Shown here one piece after another: positions 1 to 10,269 of a DNA stretch of 64,000 nucleotides. The position numbers and the translations under genes were made by a program. Origin of the DNA: Stereocaulon alpinum (taxonomy: Eukaryota; Ascomycota; Lecanoromycetes; Lecanorales; Stereocaulaceae). The stretch spans positions 1 to 64,000 of the forward strand of contig JAEUBA010000093.1 in assembly GCA_018257865.1 (NCBI GenBank). Direction: 5' to 3'. The first letter of the stretch is position 1; every line of letters begins with the position of its first letter. Under the pieces are notes generated by a model. That model had not been told where the DNA came from. It made no database searches and saw only the letters and a program-made list of their open reading frames with translations.

Positions 1-849
1 GGTGTATGTTGGAGATGTCACTTGGCGCTGGACAGTAGGGGCTGCGGTGTTCTCATCTGTAGAGTCTTCGTATGCATTGCACGGAAGCTGTCGTCTCATT
101 GCTTTTACTATGAGGTGCGTGATAGCAATTCATGCAATTATCAGCTTAGCGCCACTCAGCGGGCACTAAAGGAACCGTTTCCGCTGGCCCTCGACTGAAA
201 GATTCGTCACGCTAAACTAGCGGCATATGCACCTTTCTGCACTTCCTGCACCTCGCAATCATGATGCATTCAAGGTGCTCTAGGTGCTATGAGCTACGTG
301 CGTAACCATCTAGCTCGAACAACAACCACACCTGCGCAAATAACCTTCGCCCATCTGCCTATGTAGGCACCGTACATATGGGCCAACTTTATATGACACC
401 GTCGATAAGACATCACACAAAGCACCGCACTCAGGCTGCTCATGTCCAAGTGCTGAAACGCAATGTGGTTGCAACCCGCCGGCCCCCTGACTGCGAGATG
501 ATGCAGCCTCGTCGATCGGGCAGTGCTGGCTTCGCTTACGTCTGCTCCACGAATGAACACCATGCTTGCATGTACGGGTCCAGTCAATGTCAATTGTAAT
601 TGCCAACTCAGCAAGCTCACCGGAGATAAGTTCCTTAGAAAGCGCAGTCTCGCACGGCCGGGGGAGACGACTTGTTCCCATGACCTGCATCTACGACCAC
701 CATCCGATACCACCATCCGCACAATTGCCAAGGCAACTTGGTATGATTGCCGAGAGCTCACTTGTGACTTGTTAATCAGGCAGATCACTCATGCACGTAT
801 GCCTTACATATATATGATGTCAAGGTTAGTAATCCAGCGGGTGCCTGCA
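1..849. other. Intergenic, nothing recognised
   Basis: Several overlapping open frames of 60-165 codons exist on both strands but none shows a recognisable domain or splice-consistent extension. I see no gene here; it is the 3' side of the minus-strand transporter that follows. Confidence 0.5.
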
Positions 850-3097
850 CTATCGAGTAGACGCAAATCGAGAGGTGCCTCGTATCCGCCTGCCATATTT
901 GAAGAAGATGTACCTGGATCCGGTTTGTCAGCCCCACGTAAGCCTGTCCACGCCTCGTTGGGAGAGTTCCTCATTAACTTACGGGAACGGCGCCATGGCA
1001 AGGGTTAGAAACGCCAGGAGCGTGGTAGCCCATTGGAAGCCCAGTTTATTGTACACTGATCCACATATCAGCCCCTTAACCTCTGTCACGCGGCATTGCG
1101 ACCGCTGACCGCCTTGATCGGGCAATTTCAAGCTCACTTTGAACGCCAAACAGCGGGAAAGCCGCTGCGAAGCTTGAACGTGCGAAGCTGTTCGCGGCCA
1201 AAGCACTCGCGGCGTACAACGGATAGGCATCCACCAAGAAGGTGAATACGCCAGAGAATACCAGCAACATACTATACAGCTGTCAGTCTGTATGTGTCCA
1301 CCCGGATGCCGACAGGTGGGTGGGACTCACCCACTTGCAAACACCGCACTTCCGATTATCGGCACTGTGGCGTTCATCAGCACAGCTCCCCAAATAGACC
1401 TAACGCTTCGTCCCACCTATCCAATGTATCGACGGATATGTAGTCCAGGCAAACCTATACCGACGTCAGCTAGTAGATTCAGATGAGTATCACGAGTTCA
1501 GTGTCTGCCATCATACCAGAATAGGCCAACAGGAACTAGCAAACCACCAGCAATGGCAGGCGGCAAACGATACTCGGGTTCAGAACCTCCAGGCTAGATG
1601 AAACACTCCGAAGTCAGTATCGCCTGATTAAGAAGGATTCTGTAGCCCTGAAATCATGTCTACAGAACGAGAATTTGCGCGACATGCTTCAAGTCTGACT
1701 TCGCGTTTAAAGTGGAAGTCTGGAATTTGAAGATACGTACCTCCCCCCCGTTCTTTTCTCTATTGTTTACTAGCCTGAGGTAGTTGTAGTGCCACAGGGG
1801 ATCTGTTGCGATTGCAAGTAATTGGCCAGCCAGGAGTCCCGAAAAACTCAGTCCGACCTGCCAGAGCTCGAAGTTGTGATTGTCCGTAAAGACAACCTCA
1901 AATGCTCCGAAGAACAAATAGAGGACACCAAGCAATAGAGCAGAAAAAAGGCAGAGGTTCAGACACATAGGCTCCAGCGTAAGGAGTAGGAACGGCCGAT
2001 AGCACGATCTGAGGATTGTTTGCAGAATCGACCTCTGCATGACTTCAATGGGCGCCTTCCATTTCTCCTCACCCGTCTCCTTCCTCAACTTGATGGCTTT
2101 ATGACGTAGAAGTACCGGGTGGTAGGTTTCGGGTACGAATGCAGCTATCAAGCCTAGCATGACAGCGGACCATATGATTAGGGTATAGAACGTCCATCGC
2201 CTGACTTATCAGTATGCATACGTACTCCAATTGCCGGAGCTGGACCCACCATGTGGTATACTGATTAATGAAGCCTGCAGCCATTGGTCCCAAAGGTGGT
2301 CCTATGAACGGAGAGGCGGTAAAGATCATCATGGGAGCTTGCAGCTCGTTGCGTACAAACATATCACCAACCGTGCCTCCAGCTACACTGAGAAACGCAC
2401 TGCCTGCTAAACCGTCGATGAACCGAGCCACGAGTTCCGTTGCGATATTCTTCGAGAGCGCACAGGGAATCAGCCATACCAGAAAGAAGAAGAAGGAGAC
2501 GTAGTATATCGGCCGTCGCCCATAGAATTCTGAAAGAGGTCCAAGCACCATGGGTCCGATCCCAAGACCCATAACAAACAAGCTCAGTCCCAGCGTCGCA
2601 ACAACTCTCGAAACATGCCACTCGACGGTAATCTGACTATAAGTCAAGGTGTACATGCTCGAGGTGCAAGTAACACATGTCGAGCCTGCGGACACTATTC
2701 CCACAATCATCCACTTTCGCGCTTTGCTCATGCATCTGGGGTTCATAGGATCATTGTCGCCGTCCCATTGCACCTCGAATTGTTTCTCCGGAGCTTGCTC
2801 CTCGTCTTCTCGCTTCGACGTCTCCTCCTCCCCTCCCATGGATGTGAACCCATACCCATCATCGAACGAGCGTGATTTCCGCATCGAGGCACGACCGCTC
2901 GTGGTTCGTATAGGACGTGAACGTTGAGGCGAGAGTTCTGACCTAGCCGCGCCACCTTCAATATGTATATCTGCTGCTCCCTCCTCTGGCCTTAGCACCT
3001 CGTCCGCTGTGTGGGTGGTAGGTTTATCGGCGCTTGGGATGCCGTAGGGTTGCTTTTCAGACGCCGCAAGCGTCGAGTCTGACTGGTTGGACGCCAT
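850..3097 (-). CDS. MFS transporter, DHA1 drug/polyamine type
   Basis: A predicted proton-coupled exporter of the plasma membrane, 575 residues in eight exons: 3097-2250, 2200-1741, 1593-1517, 1454-1417, 1364-1331, 1271-1138, 1055-983 and 913-850; every junction keeps phase. A polar N-terminal tail of about 120 residues precedes the first helix. Family signatures are visible: the DP-x-NP element, the loop motif GPLSEFYGRRPIYY between helices 2 and 3, PFIGPPLGPMAAGF in helix 5, the PETY-x-PVLL-x-[KR]-A segment before the central loop, and a C-terminal YPSIHWI then GFQWATTLLAFL then FFKYGRR. These are typical of the fungal Tpo1/Flu1-like branch. Substrate cannot be told from sequence. The two tiny exons (38 and 34 nt) are easily missed by gene finders. 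The start is the first Met of the long first exon. Confidence 0.9.
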
Positions 3098-3708
3098 ACT
3101 GAAAACGGAGACAGTGGCCCAGACCCAGAAAATCTCCTTTGGGCGACCTTATCACGAGAAAGCCAAAAGGGAGAGGAAGCGCGGAGCAGCGGATTGCTTG
3201 TCAGGCTCTGGGTGTCTGTGAACTGAACGTCACAGTCGGATAGGCTTTCAGAAGTTGGTGCGGCTATCGCTATGCTTTTATACATAGGGACCGGGCCATT
3301 GACCATTAGTGACGAATCCATAGCATCAGAAGAGCCGGCACCAGAGCCGTTTCTACCCCAAGCTACGGAATTAGTAACGAAAGTATCGATTCGATCCGCA
3401 ACTTCTTTCTAGTCTCGAGCTTGTTATTGCCGAGAGCTCTTAGCTCCGGCTCTTATCGAAAGCTTAGCCCTAGCACTAGTACTCGTACGTCGATGCTAAG
3501 AACATCAAAGATGCTGTTCTGTGTGATGAATCTGCGGTTTCTCAATGGTTTTTAATCATACGTTACAAAGAGGCTACACTTCCACTCACGCGTGAACGTC
3601 GACTAGGGTAGCGTCTTTGAGATATCAAACATTGGGCCATTCCTTTAGTTTATATGAGGGAGACATAATTTGAAAACGCATGAACACGAAGTCTGACAAT
3701 CTCGTCCA
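3098..3708. other. Intergenic between transporter and GTPase gene
   Basis: This holds the presumed promoter of the minus-strand transporter and the 3' flank of the minus-strand GTPase gene. No other gene is apparent. Confidence 0.5.
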
Positions 3709-6441
3709 CTAAACCATAGCCAGCGTAATAGTGCCAACATAACCATCTAGACCCGCACTACTGACATCCTTCTGCTCAGGCTGACCCGTTAAGCTTGGTC
3801 CACCCCCAGGAGTTACCAAGACCTGTGTACCCACTTCGATCCATTCTCGAAAGCTCGCAAATTCAAAGGTAATTTCAGTGCACTGGTTGTCTGTCGGGCT
3901 GTCGGGCGCGAAATTGCTGTGCGTAACATCGCTTTGATTATCATCCAAATCGAAAACCTCGTCTGCGGTGGTTGTTGTCGATCCTTCCAGTGCCTTGACT
4001 TGGACGATCTTGGCAGATGCTCGTATGCTTGCTATGTACACAATGACGAGGACTCCAGGCCATGCAGGCAGGCTAGCTTGTGGAAATACCGCAGTGAACC
4101 GACTATAGGCTGGCGAAGGCCGGGCTTCTAGGTCCTTTTGAGCAGAAATCATTACCATACCCCGACGTATGCATGGAATAGTAGGGGAAAGAGTGTTGGT
4201 AGTAAGGAGCCCTGCAGTGGAGAAGGTGACTCCTACTGTACCTACCTGGCCAGCGTGTAGCTTTTGTACAGGCAATCGGAGGTTCCGAAGACTTGAGATG
4301 CGCACCTCCTGCCATGTTTGAGCACCTGTTGAGGTCTCTCGAGCAGTGTCTGCGACTCCTGAAAAGTCGCCCGAGGAAGGGCGCTGCATGTCGTAGTTTC
4401 GCGTCAAGGCTCGTGGTGATCCTTCGACCAAGCCGGGAAAGGAGCTAGCTCGGAACATTTGAGGGTTTGTGGGAACCACGCCAGCCACGTCTGGAACACA
4501 TGGCCCAATAAGCATTCTGTCTCCTACCTCGAGATTTCCATAGCGGAGATAGCCACTTGATATCATGCCCTGCTTAGCCCCTTCAACGCTCTTTGCATGA
4601 GCGCTTAGAGGCATCGCGAATACTTCATCGATATGAAAGAGGCTTCGAGGAGGCGCTTCTACTCGACAAGACAACATTCCATCTTCATCAGTATCATTCA
4701 ACGCGATTGGAAGCCGATGTAAAAGAGCATGAAGTCTACTGATCCCACTTCCAGTAACAGCACTAGTAAGTACAATTGGGACTAGTGATTTCAGCTCGCT
4801 TTGAGACCCAGAAGATATGGCTTTTGCCGCGGCTCCGATGTCATCGTTTGTGATTGACTGAAGAGAAGTAGTCCCATCGCTTGGATTTGAAGGTGAAGGT
4901 AAGATGACAGGTTTGCGCCCAGCAGACTTTAGGGTGGTCAATATTTTGGCCATTGTATTCCGCAAGCCTATCTTAGTTGCAATGTCAAGCTTCGTTATTA
5001 CCATAACCAAAGGCAAGTTCAGCTTCAAACACAGTTCAAGATGTGCTTTCGAAAGATCAACTCCTTGGCCAGCAGAGCCAAGAACCTCGCTTGAAGTTGC
5101 AGTTGCGCCTATTTTGCCAGTGCTTTCCTCTTCATCGTCAGCAGCTACACAGCACAGTGTCCAGTGTGGCACCCATGATATAAGACCGCGAACGGTAGTA
5201 CGTCGATAGCGAGGATGCCCCGCGGAGTCTGTCACGAATACTAAACGACCTTTCTCGGACGCAGCATGAATGTCATTCCAAGAGGAGACGTTTCCGGACG
5301 CATAGTTTACGACATTAATTGCGGAAGCATCATTACCTGATGGATGCTTTTGATACCCGAAAAGCTCTTGAGCCAGAGAGCTGGTCATCCCTGAGTCAAC
5401 CTCGTGTCGATGTTTCAACAAGCTCAGTCTACTCTTTCCACGGCCATTGTCCAGTGTTGAGGTTGACAGTGTACCAAGAAGAGATGACTTGCCGGAAGTC
5501 GTGGACCCTGTCAAAGATATGCGGAGTTGCTCGCTCTGCAATACTCTATGAGACTTTACTTGGCTACCACGCTCCTCGATCGCGCCGCCAACGGCAGGAC
5601 TTATGTCCAGCAACGAGGCCGCCAGGTCAGCTACTTGCTTTTTAGAGCCTAGATATGGGGACACCAATACCTCAGCAACCCAAAGCTTGTCTTTCCGTAA
5701 GGTATTGACGATTCCTTTCTTCGTCTGCGTCTCTTCGCTCCATTGACAGTCGCCCACTATCATCATGCGGGTTATTTGTAAGTCGCAGCCTAGGCTAAAC
5801 GCCATGGCACGCAGCACAATCAAGCTCTCCTCAAGCTCATCTCTTGCTAAGCCCACAAAGGTTCCATCGTCGCTGACACCAATCTCATACAAAGCACCAC
5901 TGCTCTCTTCAAGTCCTGGTATGAGGGGCCCTGGACCATTTGAGGCCGAGGATTCAACATCGGCTTCGGGTAAGACTGGCAAAACAAGGTTTGAGTTGGA
6001 AGGAGAATGATAATGTGAGGACTGTTGCAGGCGCCATAACAGCTGCGTTGTCAGATGCTGCAGTCTATTCTGTCTCGACTGGCTGCTCGGCACAATTGCT
6101 GGTGCAGGCGACTCAGGCTTCAGATCAGTCTCGGAATGGGAGCGAGGTGTTCTGGATTTGGACAGGTATGAGCCTGATATGTGTTGGACGGTCGATGTAG
6201 CGGTAAAGCTCCGACGTGGTCTGAGTAAAAGATGCAGCTTATATTCTGTAGGTCCTTCCTGCGGCTCTGCTTCGAGCTTTGTGACGCCACTGTTCGCTAG
6301 TACTTCTGCTGGAGGCATTGTTATGCCTGCAATGAGGGGTTGCCCGTCTTCTACATTGTTGTCGAAACCCCCCGCAGATGCTGTTGGCCAGGGAGAAGCC
6401 ACTCTGGGCGGTTCGGATTCGAAAGTGAATATTGAAGCCAT
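3709..6441 (-). CDS. GTP-binding protein, GTPBP1/GTPBP2-like
   Basis: A single-exon gene for 910 residues. The first 300 residues are Ser/Pro-rich and fungal-specific. The G domain follows: P-loop GSTTSGKS near residue 312, a switch region with LDNGRGKSR and EVDSGMTSS that matches the GTPBP1/2 pattern, the G3 element DSAGHPRYRRTTVRG, G4 as TKLD and G5 near VLTSAVTG. Translation-factor-like beta-barrel domains follow (LRYGNLEVGDRMLIGP, then RRGMVMISA). In animals GTPBP1 and GTPBP2 act in ribosome rescue and mRNA turnover; a similar role here is inference. The P-loop has Thr where many translational GTPases have Asp. There is a long Ser/Asp-rich insert near the C-terminus. Confidence 0.88.
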   Translation of the reverse strand: MASIFTFESEPPRVASPWPTASAGGFDNNVEDGQPLIAGITMPPAEVLANSGVTKLEAEPQEGPTEYKLHLLLRPRRSFTATSTVQHISGSYLSKSRTPRSHSETDLKPESPAPAIVPSSQSRQNRLQHLTTQLLWRLQQSSHYHSPSNSNLVLPVLPEADVESSASNGPGPLIPGLEESSGALYEIGVSDDGTFVGLARDELEESLIVLRAMAFSLGCDLQITRMMIVGDCQWSEETQTKKGIVNTLRKDKLWVAEVLVSPYLGSKKQVADLAASLLDISPAVGGAIEERGSQVKSHRVLQSEQLRISLTGSTTSGKSSLLGTLSTSTLDNGRGKSRLSLLKHRHEVDSGMTSSLAQELFGYQKHPSGNDASAINVVNYASGNVSSWNDIHAASEKGRLVFVTDSAGHPRYRRTTVRGLISWVPHWTLCCVAADDEEESTGKIGATATSSEVLGSAGQGVDLSKAHLELCLKLNLPLVMVITKLDIATKIGLRNTMAKILTTLKSAGRKPVILPSPSNPSDGTTSLQSITNDDIGAAAKAISSGSQSELKSLVPIVLTSAVTGSGISRLHALLHRLPIALNDTDEDGMLSCRVEAPPRSLFHIDEVFAMPLSAHAKSVEGAKQGMISSGYLRYGNLEVGDRMLIGPCVPDVAGVVPTNPQMFRASSFPGLVEGSPRALTRNYDMQRPSSGDFSGVADTARETSTGAQTWQEVRISSLRNLRLPVQKLHAGQVGTVGVTFSTAGLLTTNTLSPTIPCIRRGMVMISAQKDLEARPSPAYSRFTAVFPQASLPAWPGVLVIVYIASIRASAKIVQVKALEGSTTTTADEVFDLDDNQSDVTHSNFAPDSPTDNQCTEITFEFASFREWIEVGTQVLVTPGGGPSLTGQPEQKDVSSAGLDGYVGTITLAMV

Positions 6442-7157
6442 TTCCCTGTTCGCCTGTCAAACCCTTTGCGTCTGTTGTTTCTGGTATTGATATTGTATGG
6501 TGTTAGACTATGGGTATTCATTTGCAGAACCTATGCCGCCGTAATACTGCATTATGGGGCATGTTTCGTAAATATCTGGTGTTTGTATGCGATTGATGTA
6601 TGCGGAACAGCTGAGACAGCGGAGGAAGCATCTTGAAGTTCGGGAGGGTGCGTGGTGTCTATGGTGTCGTGGAAGCCGCCAGAAATGGACAGCTAAAAGA
6701 GAGCAGTATTGAAGAGCATCTTTGCGATAGCCTACTAGGAACCTTGACGGTTGTGCCAAAAGTAATCTCGATCTGCGTAAGAGGAGCTTCTTGTGGAGGA
6801 AGTGCTGCGGATGGCGAGTCAGAAGTACTTGCATAGCTGAGACGCTAGCATAATTTAGCTGCATAAATCCGGTACAGCAATGACAGACCTGAGCAACGCT
6901 CGTACCTGAAGCCAACTCGCAGATTGACCTTGATCTTCTACTCAGATCCTACGAACTCGAATGGTGTGACGGCTGTGTGTTTACCGAGGAATAAAGTTGT
7001 GCGTTACTTGTACTCAATCAGTGTACGATAGAGGCTTATGAAGGGCTTATCAGAGCCGCCCACCCAATTCAATATACAAATGTCCCATTGATGCATCTAT
7101 CATGACTCTAGGACGCATTCGAATGCTCCCAGGATCGGCTCTCCTTCTCCATTCTGT
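6442..7157. other. Intergenic
   Basis: Only short unsupported frames occur, including a 135-codon minus frame with no recognisable domain. It contains the promoter side of the GTPase gene and the 3' end of PKR1. Confidence 0.45.
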
Positions 7158-7643
7158 CTATCTGTCCATATCCCCCATCTCCTCAACTTTATCCCACTCG
7201 CTATCCGTGCTTAGATCCCCGGACGAAGCTTCTCCAAGGCTCCTTCTCTTTCTCAGTGCTGCCTGTAAGTCGTTCGGCCTCAGTAGCCCTTCCGACCTGG
7301 GCGCTGGAGGCGGTCCCTCGCTCTGGTTTCCTCCACCTTCCGTTTCCGTCCCACTGTCCTCCACCGGCGTATCATCGCGCACTTTCCTCACCTCCCGTAT
7401 CTGCTTCGCTTCTTTCTCCTTCTGGTTGGCGGCTTCCAGCTCAGTCACAAACCAATTGATTGCCCACCACAAGCCGGCGCAAAGAAATGATAAGACCACG
7501 AAGTGTACACTGTACGTGAGGATAAGTAGTATGAGGAGAACGAGCTGAAGGCCGGCGAACGAGGCATTTGTAGCGATGATTATGGAGGGTGTAGGACCTG
7601 GAGTGAAGATGGAGTTAAAGAGGTCGGAAACGAAGTTTGCCAT
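7158..7643 (-). CDS. V-ATPase assembly factor PKR1
   Basis: A single-exon gene for 161 residues. In yeast Pkr1 is an ER membrane protein that helps assemble the V0 sector of the vacuolar H+-ATPase. The family block is clear: a short amphipathic start (MANFVSDLFNSIFTPGPTP), then IIATNASFAGLQ, a hydrophobic hairpin and FLCAGLWWAINWF. A charged coiled-coil-like stretch rich in Glu and Lys and an acidic Ser-rich tail complete it. I chose the Met at 7643 because homologues begin at this point; an in-frame Met at 7703 would add 20 residues of no recognisable character. Confidence 0.9.
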   Translation of the reverse strand: MANFVSDLFNSIFTPGPTPSIIIATNASFAGLQLVLLILLILTYSVHFVVLSFLCAGLWWAINWFVTELEAANQKEKEAKQIREVRKVRDDTPVEDSGTETEGGGNQSEGPPPAPRSEGLLRPNDLQAALRKRRSLGEASSGDLSTDSEWDKVEEMGDMDR

Positions 7644-8317
7644 GCTGTTGGAGGCCTGACGCGCTTGATCTTGAGGCCGGGAGACGAACGCTGCCTCGTA
7701 CAACAGGCTTGCAGGAACGGCCTATATATTGCAGTATCTTATGCACTCAGAGAGCTTACTGAACGGTGAGCAGAAGAGCTGGACCGCGTGGACACTTAAG
7801 ACTGTTATTAATTTGCGCGTACAGTGAGCAGAGTGAAGCAGAGGATATTGTAGGAGCGTGCTGTCAGGTAGGCTGTTGAAGAGATCTTATTGACTGTAGT
7901 CTGATGCAGAGGTACATGAGACACGTGTCTACCGATACCTAGTAGCCTAGAGGTATGTTGATTCGTGACTTGGTCGTCACCGTGCTAAGCATCGATAAGC
8001 CATTAACCCTAACCCTAACTAGTTGTATCCTCGGTAGCACTTTCGAAACACCCATCGTCAACAGCCAGCTTTGCTTTCAGGTTATCCGCATGTGGCCGTG
8101 TATCCGTATAGTTCACAGGATCATCACAATCTAACAATGCTTTCCCACCACATTAGTGAATGCTTGAACCTTACAATACTCTAGCAAGCGGGGAAGCGGT
8201 CTTCTAAACACAGCGCGTGACATGTGACGTTGGACAATTTCCCCTACAGCCAGTACAACAACAAGCGCTCCTTCCTGCCTCAACCTTGCCTTTCAAGTTG
8301 TCTTCGTTTCGTCAGTC
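7644..8317. promoter_or_regulatory. Divergent promoter region of PKR1 and the sugar porter
   Basis: About 670 bp separate the two divergent start codons. It carries a short telomere-like motif near its centre and a pyrimidine-rich stretch just before the sugar-porter start. No gene is seen. The regulatory label is inferred from position. Confidence 0.4.
8004..8020 (-). repeat. Short interstitial telomere-like motif
   Basis: Seventeen bases consist of two full and one partial unit of CCCTAA, the complement of the TTAGGG telomere repeat used by most filamentous fungi. It lies between divergent promoters rather than at a chromosome end. In fungi such teloboxes can bind Myb-type proteins of the Tbf1/Teb1 class, but binding here is not shown. 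Confidence 0.6.
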
Positions 8318-10269
8318 ATGGCTGGAAAGACGATTATGAAGGAGGGCAATGATTTGGAGGGCAATAACTGTACCACTTTCATTCATCATGCAGATGTGGT
8401 CTGGGAACATCGGGAAACCTACGGTCACCCAGGCTTCAAGGGCGTTTTCGTGAATTCCTATGCAGCGCTATGTGCAGCGTTCGTGGCTATCGGAGGAATG
8501 ATCTTTGGATACGACCAGGGTGTGGTTTCCATAGTCCTTGTGATGCCCCAGTTTCTTTCACGATTCCCCAATGTCTCGGAGTCTTCGAGTAGTGCTGGCT
8601 TCGATAAAGGGTTGCTGACAGCGATGATCGAATTGGGTGCGTTGTTCGGCGCATTGAATCAGGGATGGGTGGCCGATAAGATCTCCAGAAAATATTCTAT
8701 TGTTGTTGCTGTGATTATCTTTACCGTCGGCTCAGCTTTGCAGACAGGATCAATCAACTATGCCATGTTAGTTGTTGCTAGGCTCATCGGTGGTATTGGT
8801 ATTGGAATGCTGTCTATGGTGGCGCCACTGTACATCTCTGAGATATCGCCACCTGAGATACGAGGAGCGTTGTTGGTTTTGGAAGAGTTCAGTATCGTCA
8901 CTGGTATCGTAATTGCGTACTGGATAACATACGGAACTCGCTACATGGCGGGCGAATGGGCCTGGCGACTGCCATTTCTGCTTCAAATGATACCCGGATT
9001 CGTACTTGGAGTGGGGATATTGTTCCTTCCATTCTCTCCTAGATGGTTGATATCTAAAGGTCGCGATGAAGACGGACTGAAGGCTTTGGAAAAACTGCGC
9101 ACTCTTCCGAAAACAGACAGCCGTGTGCGGCACGAGTGGTTCGATATCCGCGCTGAAGTGGCATTCCACAAAGAGACAAGTGTTCTGAGACATCCAAAGC
9201 TTCAGGATAGAAGTAGATTGAGTCGGATCAAGCTCGAAATCACCTCGTGGACGGACTGCTTTAGACGTGGTTGCTGGCGAAGAACCCATGTCGGAGTAGG
9301 GCTGATGTTCTGTAAGACACATCCTTCGACTCAAGACTCCCCAGTAACAAGAAATGCTGACGACGGAATTACTCAGTTCAACAGTTTGTAGGTATCAACG
9401 CTTTGATATACTACTCGCCAACGCTGTTCTCGACCATGGGCCTCAATTATTCGATGACTTTAATAATGTCTGGCGTACTCAATGTGACTCAACTCGTTGG
9501 AGTCACCACAAGCTTGTGGACCATGGATCGGTTTGGGAGACGGCCGCTACTTCTTTGGGGTAGCTTTTTCATGACAATCTCGCACTTCATTATCGCTGTT
9601 CTAGTCGGCAAATTTTCCAATGATTGGCCACATCACAGGGTTGCAGGATGGGTCTCCGTGGCCTTTTTGCTGTTCTACATGCTCAGCTTCGGATCGAGCT
9701 GGGGACCAGTGCCATGTAAGAGAAGTTGCCTGGCCATTATCACCGTCGTAAGCCTTTTCGCTGACCCATAGCATCCACAGGGGCTATGCCGTCCGAGATC
9801 TTCCCAAGTAGCCTTCGAGCGAAAGGGGTGGCGATTTCCACGTGTTCAAATTGGCTGAACAATTTCATAATTGGCCTGATCACTCCACCTTTAGTACAGA
9901 ATACGGGTTTTGTACGTATTCCCAGAGTCAAGATCCCTGCTTTAGCTTAGTCGTAAAATCTCGACGCATGACTCGCAAGCTTTGACTCGTCAGTCAGGGA
10001 TGAAGCCTCCAACCCTGTCCTTGAACACGCAATACTAACTCGAAAATATCTCTTAGGGGGCTTATACGTTCTTCGCCGTCTTCTGCCTGCTGTCCTTGGC
10101 CTGGACGTACTATTTTGTACCTGAAACACGAGGAAGGACACTTGAGGCTATGGACCATATCTTTAAAGATATTGACAGTGAACAAGAAGAATCGCGAAGG
10201 AAGGCTATTGAGCACGAGCTCATCGGCAACCATGATCTAACGAGCAGTCAAGAATTGACTATGTCATAG
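8318..10269 (+). CDS. MFS sugar transporter (sugar porter family)
   Basis: A predicted 12-helix hexose-type transporter of 558 residues in four exons: 8318-9311, 9377-9715, 9781-9911 and 10057-10269. Family marks in order: GYDQGVVS in helix 1, a DKISRKYS loop after helix 2, RLIGGIGIGMLSMVAPLYISE, PFSPRWLISKGR before the central loop, then after the first intron QQFVGINALIYYSPTLF, DRFGRRPLLL, WGPVPW-AMPSEIFP, LRAKGVAIST and the terminal PETRGRTLEAMD. Intron 1 splits the Phe codon before the QQFVGINA motif. The substrate is not determined; the sequence looks like the generic fungal SP branch. It is divergent from PKR1. Confidence 0.93.

Noticed and set aside
294..1008. Overlapping open frames of 126-164 codons on both strands.
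   Set aside because: No domain, mutual overlap, and no splice-consistent extension.
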